Assembly (NCBI GenBank): GCA_024362935.1
Contig: JANCRA010000001.1
Span: 58,990,930-59,054,929 of the forward strand
DNA: 64,000 bases
From: Setophaga petechia
Lineage: Eukaryota > Chordata > Aves > Passeriformes > Parulidae
Direction: 5' to 3'
The notes below the pieces were generated by a model. It searched no databases. It saw nothing but the letters and a program-made list of their open reading frames with translations, and had not been told where the DNA came from. Positions within the stretch are counted from its first letter, which is position 1. Each line of letters starts with the position of its first letter. Of this stretch, positions 52,391-62,500 are shown piece by piece. Both the position numbers and the translations under genes were made by a program.

Positions 52391-54689
52391 CAAATACAGA
52401 GTTCACAGAGCAGTGCAAGACTAGAGTTACCCATGAACACAAAATTTACTCAACTTTAAATGGTATTTATTCCTCCAAAGCATTATGGTCTGACAGCCAC
52501 ATTTTTCTTTTCCAGTCGTGGACTTGTCATGATTTACATTCAGAACCTTCCCCAAAAAGCAATTCAGAGAGCGTTGGGAACTGGCTCCCCTCCCACTGCT
52601 TCCGAAATGGATTAACATGACTCCAGCCTTGGATCCACAAGACTACAAATTACAGTGAAGCCACCCCTGATTTAAGCTGTTGGAGAGCACAACAGGAAAA
52701 TCACCCAGAATTCTGCATTCAGCTCTTTAAACCCATTCATTACAGAGTCCACAGGGCCACATAGGTACCAGAGTAAATCACTCCATGGGAGAGGACATCA
52801 CCAGTAACAAGAGGCTTTTCTTATTTCCTCAGAGGTACAAATGTAGCAGGGCCAGGAGGGGTCTAATTACTCTGAGAACACCCAAGAAGCATTGGAAGTG
52901 ATAATTTATTGACCATATCAGTGTAGCTTAGTGCACAGAATGAAAAGACAAGTCAAGGATTGTATCCAGACCACTGAAATGCCCAGTTTGCCACGGTAGG
53001 CAGAACGATGCAAGCCAACCAAATACTCTGGCAAAATCCTAAACCAGATTTATAATAGAACCATACTTAGCTTGTTACTGGGCTTTACCAAAATAAGAGA
53101 AAGGTAAGACTTGAATTTTATATTTCAACATTTAGAAACAATTTTGGGAATGGGAGAGTCTGCTGAAATCCAGAGTCACTAATTATGCAGATGGGCAGCT
53201 GGGAAGCTGATCCAAAAATCTATCCAGATCAGCAGGGTGCTTTTTATCAATCACAGCGGCCACCAGGTGAAGCCCTGAAACACCAGTGCTAACCTGACTA
53301 GTACCAGTACTAGCTTAGCCTTTAACTCAAGCAATAACCACCCTCCAGTGCCAGCCTCTGCACAGCTCTGCCCTTCTGTAAGCACAGACCCTGGAAATAA
53401 CATCGATGCACAATGCACCAAAGTCAAACAGAATGGCAGAAGAACTTATTAAAAGTGTTTCCTTGCTCTTCCACACCAGCCCACTCTCCCATCTTGTGCT
53501 ACCAAAAAAAAGGAAAGGTTTTGGAGTGAAAAGTGCAACAGATTCACACACGCATTTTCCAGCAGCTACAACATCCTACTCTCCAGTAACACCTCCTGAA
53601 AGCTCAAGCGTGCTTTGCAGAAAAATGAGGAAAGCAAACAGCAACAGGGGAATTTCACAGACACGACCCCATCCATGTACAGTGACTCATGGCTGCCGAA
53701 GCCTGTTCTTAGGATGGATTGTCCCTCCTCAACATCCTAACAAAAACAAAAATAGAGGAACATAACTAAGACTAAAATGGGAAAGATTAATTAACATCTC
53801 TGGTGTCACCTTTTTTCCTCACCTGTACAAAAAGATAGGAAGGTGAGAACAAAAGCAAAGATTAAATCAATCTGTCTTTTCAAGAGGTGACACACCCAAG
53901 GGCCTTAGTCTAGGCTCCATCCTTGGCTCCTGCACAGTCACAGTCTGTGCACTGCTGCCAATGGAGCCTGGAAATCGTTTGGTGGAGCAGCAGACATGAA
54001 CAGCTTCTACATTCAGATGTTTAGTATCAGAAATGCTAACTAGTGTTGGTTGATTATATCATGAGAGAAAATTAAATAGGAAACAAGGATTTAGCATGCA
54101 TGTCTGATAGTCAGGCTTCTCGAGGAGAAAGAAAGGGAAGGGAGAAAACCTCAGGAACTGGGGACATTTTCCTTCCCCTGAGCCCCCATTCATCCCAAGA
54201 CGAGAATCAGAAACCCTGACCATCTCCTCTAGCAATCCCCTCCCATAACATTGAAGGGAATCTTTTTTTCTGGACAGCTCTTTACAGAGGATACAGAAAA
54301 AAATTGACCAATCTCCCTCTGCTGTTTCTCACCTGATGACTGCAGAAAGGCAGAGTTTGCACAGCTGAGGAAAGCCCCCCTTCCATGCAGCTCTTCCACA
54401 GATGCAGCAAGAACACCTGTGCCTACCAGCTCTACCCGGCTGTAGGATGGCACAGACAATTCTCTCTGCACCCAGTAATACGAACGGGGGCTTCCCACCC
54501 CATCCCCTCGTCTGCCTGACATGTTATTTTGGCAGAAGGCAGACTTCCTGCTTCTGCTGGAAAACATCAATTTCGATTATCCCTGCCTGATATTTACATT
54601 TCCACCGTTCCATACGCAGGACAAGCTCTGCGGTTGCCATTGACAAACCCCGATGGGAAACTGAAAAACCACAAAACCCCACCACCCAA
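52391..54689. other. Non-coding stretch left of the CpG island
   Basis: No exon or repeat recognised. A 16-bp near-palindrome CTAGTAC-CA-GTACTAG lies at 53298-53313. A CTCF-like CCACCAGGTG lies near 53260. A polypurine tract of about 26 bases lies at 54121-54147. The + strand frame at 53406-53765 (about 119 codons) shows no domain. Confidence 0.55.
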
Positions 54690-54756
54690 ACCACAGCCAC
54701 GAAACACGACACCCTCGCACGGGCTCTTGGACGGCCAGGGACCCCGGGTGACTTAC

Positions 54757-55140
54757 GGGTGTATTCCTTCCTCGGCTCCGCGTCCCTGCGAGCCGCCCGT
54801 CCGAGCGCCGGTGCTGCCGCAAGCCGCGGGCGCCGCCGGCCGCCCCCCGCCCGTGACAGTGCCGAGCAGGGAGCTCTCCCTCTCCCCTCCCTCGGTACGT
54901 CCAAGCCCGCTCACGCCAGATCTGGCACAGGAGCACGCAGGACGGCACGGAGCCCGCTGCTGCCCCCGCCGGGCGGCGGCCACGGGCGGGACCAGCCGCC
55001 CACTCGAGAGCGGCGGGGCGGAGGCTCCCGGTCCTCCGTGGCTCCCGGGGAGGCGGCCCCGGCCCCGCGCCGCCCCTCCGCCCGCGGCGGGGGAGGAACC
55101 TGCGTGGGCACCCTCCGCGCTCGGCTCTCACCGGGGCGGA
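54757..55140 (-). other. Candidate first exon of a leftward gene (5' end approximate)
   Basis: On the - strand, ATACACCC|GTAAGTCACC places a consensus donor core (GTAAGT, 54756-54751) at the left edge of the CpG island. An exon ending at 54757 would contain the GC-rich sequence to its right. The start is not visible and probably lies between 54950 and 55150, given the GC boxes. Long open frames on this strand begin with GTG, not ATG, and read as Arg/Pro/Gly/Ala-rich peptides, so I treat the exon as probable 5' UTR. The base before the intron is C rather than G, so the donor is good but not perfect. The alternative is a rightward or bidirectional promoter. Confidence 0.35.
55057..55083 (-). 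promoter_or_regulatory. G-quadruplex-type tract in the CpG island
   Basis: Read on the - strand, G-runs of 3, 4, 4 and 4 are separated by loops of 4, 6 and 2 bases, fitting the G3+N1-7 rule. Such tracts are common near CpG-island start sites. Folding and function are inferred. Confidence 0.6.
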
Positions 55141-55200
55141 ATGGGGAGCCACAGACTACGCACACACAGCGCTGTGCTCGCTCACCCGCTCCCCCCAGGA

Positions 55201-55409
55201 ATGGACAGAGGGGACATCTGGGACTGGGGCTGGCCAGTTACGGACAAACCAAGCACCGAGCTGTGCCGAGAGCAGGGAAAAGGGGAAGCTAAGCAAAGCA
55301 GCTGCTTCGAGACAGCTTTGCTGAGCCACAATGGGGCCAGCAAAACAGCGCTAATTTTGCTTTACTGCTGCATGATCATATACCTCTGGGAGTACAGCTA
55401 TGCTCAGAT
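55201..55409. other. Spacer between CpG island and CR1
   Basis: Intermediate GC content, no recognised motif. An open + strand frame continues from the island through this spacer into the CR1 and ends there, which marks it as non-genic. Confidence 0.6.
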
Positions 55410-55780
55410 AATCACAGGATCACCAAATGGCTTGGGTTGGAAGGGATCTTATAGACCGTCTCCATCCAGCATCCCTGCTAAGGGTAACAACAACTGCCAC
55501 TAGACCAGGCTTCCCCAAGCCCTGTCCAACCTGGCCGTGGACACTGCCAGGGATGGGGCAGCCACAGCTTCTCTGGGAAGCAACCTGGTCCTGCCTCTAG
55601 CCCCATCCAGGGCCACACCACCCTCACAGACAATCATTTCTTCCTAATATCCAACATAAGTCTGGCCTCTCTCTGCTTACTCCGTGCCCTCATGACAAGT
55701 CTCTCTCCAGCTCTCTTGGAGCTCCTTTAGGTACTGAAAAGTCTCCCCAGAGCATTCTCTTCTCCAGGCTGATCAACCTG
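55410..55780 (-). repeat. CR1 LINE 3' end, 5'-truncated, - strand
   Basis: On the + strand the segment begins AATCACAGGATCACCAAATGG and continues CTTGGGTTGGAAGGGATCTTA, then CCAACCTGGCC, CAGGGATGGGGCAGCCACAGC, TTTCTTCCTAATATC, CTCTCCAGCTCTCTTGGAGC and CTTCTCCAGGCTGA. This is the reverse complement of the standard avian CR1 3' region in the expected order, so the element lies on the - strand with its 3' end at 55410. Only the last part of the element (3' end of ORF2 and the 3' UTR) is present, the usual dead-on-arrival truncation, and a small deletion is visible near 55738. No intact coding frame survives. It sits about 200 bp right of the CpG island. Confidence 0.95.
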
Positions 55781-58700
55781 TTTGAAGTGCAAAGCTGGAG
55801 AGAGAAATTAAGTCTAAGCCAGTACTCCAAGGGACATCCAAAGGCAAACCCCTGGAAAAGCAGAGGCTGAGAGAACTAGGGACAGAAGGAAAGGCATGTC
55901 ATGGTACAGGGCTGGCAGAGAGCAAGCAGCATGTCAGCACCTCCAGGGAGATGCAGCACAACCCAGACCCCTGCTGCAACAGCTCCATGAGCTGACTCAT
56001 GTGGCCTGACATGTTCAGCAGCATGAGGACAGTGGCACTCAGAAAATACCAGCTGGTTCTAAGATCACAGCTAACACCTCATTCTCCTATTCTACCATCA
56101 CTTAGACATAGAACAGACAAAGTGTCATGCTTTTACAACATTAGGGCTTCCTCAGTGCAGTAAGGGGAACCTACAATGAAGGGCACCTGGTATTTTCCAT
56201 AGCTGTGCACTATGCTAAAAAAAGCTCAATAATTAACCATATAAAAATCTTGTAGTGCAAACACAATGAAGCCTGAATTGTTTCAGCCACATAAGGTTTG
56301 ATAATTTTAGTAAGAAAATATTAACCCACACATCAAGAAGAAACACAAGATAGTCTTTGATGTGCTGCAAAAAATCAGGAGATCAGGGTTAAAGAGAACA
56401 GGAAATATGGAGAAATGCAAAAATAGAAAGAAGCTATTCTGTGAAGCTGTACACAGCTCTTGTCAGGGCTGTCTGGAACCAACACTGAGAAAGATTCAAC
56501 AGTTCTCAATACTCCCATTAAAACTGTAGATGAAGTTTAAAAAAATAAAATCCAGCATAACTACCTTAACAGATCTTTTTCTGTACATTGCCTCCCCCTT
56601 CAAATTAATTACATGATGCTTCCACATCTGACATAAAATGACTGATGCGACCCACAACATCATTCTGAGACCAAAGCAGGCAGTGGCTGTGGGCACAGCC
56701 TGATGGGGCTGGGGATTCTGAACCCTGCAGCACAAAACACACACCAAGAGCAACACCAAGGAACTCGGGAACGATGAAAGCTAGGAAATTGCTGCATTGA
56801 AATATGTGGCATGAAACACTCATTTGTTTTTCCCCATTTCTCCTTCTCTCATTTTCCAGATACATCTAAGTTGTTTCATTCATAGCAAATGCAATCAATA
56901 ATGCTTTTAGCTCCAACTGCATAAAGAGCTCAGCACAATACTGCACCCACTTCAAATCTAACCCCTTCTGGAATTACACAGGAGCAAATCCCAAGGGTAA
57001 AAGAAACTCTGGAGCAGGCCCAGCACAGCCAAAGAGGAGAGTTTTTAATAAGGAAATACACATTACATACACATGCATTGGAGCTTCAGGAAGGAGGAGG
57101 ATAGTAGCAATATTTCAGTGCTGCTTAGTAAATTCAGTGTCAAAGCAGCTCTTGGGGGAGCAGGTCATTTCACTAATTAAAGCTGTTCTTCCATGTTTCA
57201 TTTTCTGACATTTGAGCAGTCCAGTTGTCTTGCCATGGGCAGAACGGAACTGAGCTCAAGCCAGAGGCTGATCACTTGTGACTCAGCTCAAATTAAAAAT
57301 ACACAAATAAAAAACTAAAGCGACAGGTTACTGCCCAAAGATGCATCCATATCCACCGAGCTTCAGCATGCCTTGCCCAATATGGAGTTAAACTATCTTT
57401 CTTACCTAGCTAACAAAAAGGAGTGGCCAAAACAGCTCCTTGTTCTGCTGTTTGATGACAGGTTTTCTCCTGCTAGGAATGTTTCACCATTAAATAAGTT
57501 GTCTGCACAGCAACAGGCTACGGAAGAAAAATATTCTCTCCAGCATCGATCCCTTCAGATCTAAGTTCACAACGGCCAGCTGTGAGAAAAGCTCTTTGTG
57601 GGCCATCTCCTCAACCACTGAAGGAAGGACAATTGACACCTTCCAGGCAGAGCAGCCAGAGAGCAGCAGCTGCCAAGTGGAATTAGCCCAGGGCTACAGA
57701 ACAGCTTTGGATGACTGGAGAGCAGAGCCTTGTGTGTTTCAAAGGAAACATGGTACATTTGGGGGGTTTTAAGTTGTACTTTCCATGACAGTTACTTCAC
57801 AAAGGCAAGGGCAGCAGTGAGCCAGGAGATGCTTCCCCAAAGGAGCTGCTCCTGAAGGGATGGACCAGAAATTTTATAGAAGCAGATCCATATTCCTCCC
57901 AGGGAAGGCTCTGCCTGCAGGGAGGGCTAGACAACATCTACCCACAGATTTCAGTCTCCACCTTAGCTACCTATCACTAACCCCAAACCAAATCCCACAG
58001 AATCACTTTGACCAAGGAATGGGAAAAGCAAAGACAAAGGAGAGTGCTTATGTACTTCTGCTTCTAAAACCTAGGAGTTTTGAATGGAAACCCATCAGGA
58101 AACCTCATACGGCCAAATTAGCAAGTGAAAGATGCTGGGGAGTCATTTTTTGCTTCAAAGGACGACTTCAAACAATTCTTCCACACTCTATCAATTTGTT
58201 TTTCCACTGTTTTTTGCTTTCCCTTTCCTTCCCCTCAAAGTCTTACTGGTAAAGGAATCTAACTTAATTGAGAGAGCAGGCAAAAGGAAGCTCTCTGGTA
58301 TTGGTTCATTTCCAGCATTAAGTCTTCCTAATTAAATTTTCCATGCATCTCTGTTCAGCGTTAGGGCCACCAAGTGAAGGACGTGTCTCCTGCAGTTCAG
58401 CCACCAGCATGAGCCAACCTAAGTCGTTTTCCAAAGCTCTCAGCAGGAACAAGCAGCTTTCCAACAAACCTAGCAATTCCCTGCAGAGCTCCAACCACAA
58501 CAGGCAGCTTCCATCAGCATTCCCAAAGATGACAACACTGTCATCCTTACACCAGCACAGATTCACAGACTGCATCTACTCTGCACTATCCAGAAAAACT
58601 TAGTTTCTGATCTTTCCCCCAGGACAAACTGGAGTCTTATCACATCAATTCATCCTATGGCCTGTGGAAATCAGAGCTACAGTGTTCACTCACTGAGATA

Positions 58701-59150
58701 ACAAAATATGCTATAAAGCACAATCTTGGAAAAATCACATTTTTCTTAATTGAGTACAATTTTTCCTCAGGCCTTCACCTACCCCCAAGGGATACTTACT
58801 ATCTTCTGGGATTAAACTCACTGTGGAAGCCTTTGGAGTGCACCAAGAGCTACTTACTCTTGCACATAGGCCATTCTCAAATAAAATTCATTGAAAATAC
58901 TTTTCCCACTGCACCTGAGGGATAGCTGGGAGACAGTGTGTGGAGGAAAATGAGGAGAGCCTGAAGTCAAAGAGAAAAATGTTGGCAGGAGGCAGTGTGA
59001 ACAGGGAGGATTTTCATAGTGTCTCCTCCTCCCACTTGAAAATAAAGAGTTTGGGAATTGAGATACACCCCTTCAACCTACAGATGAATCTGAACTTCTA
59101 AACAAAAGCTTCTTGTTAAACAGCAACAATTAGAAACAAAAACAACCTTT
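55781..59150. other. Non-coding stretch, no gene recognised
   Basis: No exon, RNA gene or further repeat recognised. Two - strand GTAAGT donor-like sites (near 58795 and 58850) have no convincing partner acceptor or meaningful open frame. Confidence 0.6.
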
Positions 59151-59156
59151 GCACAC

Positions 59157-59166
59157 TATATATTTT
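59157..59166 (+). promoter_or_regulatory. TATA-like box before a small open frame
   Basis: TATATATTTT lies 66 bases before the ATG at 59232. That spacing would place a start site near 59190 and give a 5' leader of about 40 bases. AT-rich DNA makes such matches common, so it counts only together with the downstream frame. Confidence 0.15.
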
Positions 59167-59231
59167 AATGGAACAGTCCTTGACGTGCAATATGAAGGCA
59201 AACTCGTTTCCTGACAGCCTGACTCAGTCTA

Positions 59232-59543
59232 ATGGCTTTGGAGGCTGCAGTTTTTCTACTCCTCCTAATGACTTGTTGCAATGGAGATGAGTGCTCTGCG
59301 TACAGCAATGCCATCTTCTGGCACAGTTCCTGTGAGAAAGGCCACTTGCTGAATACCACTGGAAGAAAGCTCCTGTTTCAGGAAAACACAAACTCAAACT
59401 CCACAATAAATCTGGAATATTTCCCCTCTCCACTGCACTTGCTGTTGGGCTGTAATTGTCCAAGGGCATGGAGTGAGGCAGGGGGAGCACACACAGCATG
59501 GCTCAAGTGTCTCCTAAAGGCCAAGTGCCAAGTACAGCACTGA
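59232..59543 (+). CDS. Unrecognised 103-codon secreted-protein-like open frame (candidate)
   Basis: An ATG-started frame of 103 codons ends in TGA. Residues 5-13 are hydrophobic (AAVFLLLLM) and are followed by TCCNG, a plausible signal-peptidase region near residue 18. The predicted mature part has six Cys (residues 21, 34, 74, 76, 93, 99) and two N-glycosylation sequons (NTT at 41, NST at 56), a composition typical of small secreted proteins. Against it: the n-region has Glu instead of a basic residue, the ATG context is weak (C at -3), the opposite strand is open over the same span, and the Cys spacing matches no family I know (it is not a defensin pattern). A TATA-like box lies upstream and an AATAAA downstream at 59766-59771. 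Confidence 0.15.
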   Translation: MALEAAVFLLLLMTCCNGDECSAYSNAIFWHSSCEKGHLLNTTGRKLLFQENTNSNSTINLEYFPSPLHLLLGCNCPRAWSEAGGAHTAWLKCLLKAKCQVQH

Positions 59544-62500
59544 GAGCAGGCATTTACAGGCTGAAAACAGAGATGAGCTCAAAGCCCATCCACAGAGGAG
59601 TCTGGCAGGAAGGGCAAGCAGCCACCCAGAGCCAGCTCTGCATGTCCCTGGGAAAATCAGCAAACACTTCACACATCTGACATTTTAACTTCTGTATTCC
59701 CAGACAGAGAATCTATACTAAGCAACAGCAAAGATGGAAAACACGTGCTCTATTTACACTGAGGAAATAAACTGGCTGGCAATCCATGACTTCCCCAGCA
59801 TTCTCCCTTGCTCCTGAACTATCTCCATTTGGCCTATGAAGGTGGAGTAGGACAGTCTTAGGACAAGATTTCCCACTAAATTCAATACTTGTGCTTTTTT
59901 GTTCCCCCCAAAATTTGCAAGGCATGCATGCTACCAGTATGCATTGAGAGTACAGATTTTAGACTGAGAAAATCAGATCTTACGTAGTTGTAGCCTGAAA
60001 TAATACCTGAGAAGAGACAAAACTGAGGAATTGCTATCTGCTGTGTCATTTGATACCAAAAGCCCTCCCTGGGAATCAGACACACTGCAGAGGTACTAAC
60101 CTGGCAATCCCAGCCAAAACAGCCCATGCTCTGCTGCTTCTAAGATACCTGCAGCAGGGAGGTGATCACCGGCCAATTTTTATTCCACAACTCATCCCAA
60201 AATCTCAAAAAAATACTTTGCGTAGAACACACATAAAACACCAGTTACATTTTCACTCAACCCATGAAAAAATAATTAAAGGAATTGGGTTTTTTGACTG
60301 AAGTCAGCCACTCTGGTTCTCAGATACTTGCTCATCCAAAAACTACCCCTTTCACACACATTTAATAAAAGAAGAGTACATTTTAAATGTTTACACTTTC
60401 ACGTATGAGGAAGATATTTTGGGCTGCAATTTGTCAACAGTTGGACAAAGCTCAAAGTGTTCTGCTTTCATTTCCAATTGCTTTGATGCCTTCCATTGTT
60501 TTTTCTTTGCTTCCTTCCCACTGTCAGTTTTGTTTACCTCTTCTCTCTCCCATGCATCTTTCAATTCCCATAAAAAGGGGCATTCCCCAATTTCCCTGTA
60601 GAAAAATTATCCCCTTTTGCTGTTGCTCTAATTTAAAGGCAGTTTTTACAGTTTTTACCCTCTGTGAAGAGTACTGCCTCACTCAATGCCTGTAATTTAT
60701 CTCTTAACAAATGGTTTGTGCAAAAAATAGTAACCAGAAAACATTTATTTTAGAAAAAAAAAAAATTACCAATTACTTTTTAAAGGAGAGTTTCATAGGT
60801 TTTGGACTTGAAAGCAGATAAATTACAAATATCACCAAAACAGTTTTCTGAGTCCTTCAAGGCCTGGATTTCTGCCTTATGCTGATGAGCAAGTTAACTG
60901 GCTGTCACATCAAAGGTGTCATTTTTTTAAAACCCTAACCTTTCCATCTGAGTTTCCAGTGCTGATGCTCACAAAACCCAGGTTTGCTTTAGTATCAGTT
61001 TTAAAGACTACCAGAATCTGTCAGCATCTTGGCCTGGCATGACTCAAGGCTGTGCCCCGACAAAAACACCTTCCAAACCACACTGCTGAAGCATTAGAAG
61101 GAAATAAGAGGAAGAAATGCAGCTTTGGAGCCATCAAAATTGCTCTAGGAGATGCCTGAATTATTCAAACATTTAAGTGGCAACATGAGTGGCATCTTAG
61201 GAAAATGTGTATGAGAAATGTCTGCAATGAATGCTTAGGTGACTAATAAAGGGAAAGCTCTGAGTAAAATGCTTCCCATAACAAGTTGTGTCTAGATGCT
61301 CTCATTCCCATAGATTCCCATTAAACCATGGTCAACAGTTCCAGATATGCTCCATTCTCTCAACAGTTCTAGCTGGTTGATAATAATTCACTATCAGAAA
61401 TTTTATATCTCATCTTTCACAATTTTCAATGTGCCCAGAGGAAAATGCTTTGATCAGGCTTCTCTGCTGACATTTTGGCCAAAAGAAGGGACACATGTAT
61501 GGAGGGCTGGCCTACAGCTCAAGTGCATGTTTCAAAAACGATTTTCATTTATCTGGTAGACCATTCTATAAAAAAACAGCCAGGCAGGCACTTCCAAGAA
61601 AACAACCTTATTACTGGAAATATCTTTGGTTAAATAGAACTCAGCCTCTGGACACATTTACATAACAACCACTAACACTGGCCCAACATATGTAGGAAAT
61701 GGAACAAACAGGCAACCACAGTCACCCAAAACAGGAGGCTGAAGAGCTGACACAGTCAGGTCTGGGTTTAAGGCCCTTTAAGCCAAGCATCCTGTTTATT
61801 TCTCCCGCTGTGGGGGAGACCAGTCATTCAAAATAATATTGGTTGGGACTTGCTGCTGAAATTCTCAGTCACTGCCTGATTTTTCTTTTTAAGAGTATTT
61901 GAATGTTGAGGTTTTGCAATCATCAAGCAATACAGCCAACAGCACAGTTATGTCTAGAAAATACACAAAAGCTGTAGAATCAGCAATACCCCCAACAGTG
62001 CAATCAGTATGAAAATGGTGCTACTGACATTTTGGAAGTTGTATATTTCTTTTTCTTAAAAAGCTATAAATAACTAGCTTAAAGCTGCTCCAGTATCTGT
62101 TATTGATGCATTAATACATGTGAAACCAGGATGAAAAGCTCATTTTTTGGATCTTACTCTTCCATCTCACCAGCAGCACCTTGAAGTTAACCACGCTTCC
62201 AACACAATTGTGCCTGCAAGCAGTTGATAATCCAGCAGGGCAATTCCAGAAGTGAGGATACAAACTGTCATGCCTGGGTGCAGCTGTTTGAGAGCAAAAT
62301 CTATATCCTTTACCTCAGCTCTGGCAACTTTCCTCTGTGTGAGTGAACAGCAGGCTGCCCGACAAGCTTTTGCAGAGACATGGGAAATCCAGATCTGGTC
62401 TCCAATAGGTATAAATTCATCCTCTCACAAGATAAAGAAAAAATTATCAACAATGAAGAACACGTTGCTAATTTCAAGATTTCATTATCTAATAGTTCTT

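Larger units (their letters stand above)
54690..55200. promoter_or_regulatory. CpG island, probable gene promoter
   Basis: About 70 CpG occur in about 500 bp at very high GC, with sharp edges against AT-rich flanks. Sp1-type GC boxes lie at 54984-54990 (GGGCGGG), 55015-55023 (GGGGCGGAG) and 55133-55140 (GGGGCGGA). No TATA box or CCAAT box is evident, as is usual for CpG-island promoters. No CR1, SINE or tandem-repeat unit explains the GC content. In the left part (54841-54900) C exceeds G about two to one on the + strand. That means G-skew on the - strand and supports leftward transcription. It is the only feature here that strongly suggests a gene start. The gene cannot be named. Confidence 0.9.

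Noticed and set aside
53254..53275. CTCF-like site (CCACCAGGTG)
   Set aside because: It matches only part of the long CTCF motif, which is too weak to call without binding or conservation data.
54577..55152. 191-codon - strand open frame over the CpG island
   Set aside because: It begins with GTG, is Arg/Pro-rich with no domain, and reads straight through the proposed splice donor into intron-like sequence.
54529..55503. 324-codon + strand open frame, the longest in the window
   Set aside because: It runs from AT-rich flank through the whole CpG island and ends inside the CR1 element. The peptide is Pro/Arg/Ala/Gly-rich, and the long frame is explained by the low stop-codon frequency of GC-rich DNA, which gives overlapping long frames on the other strand too.
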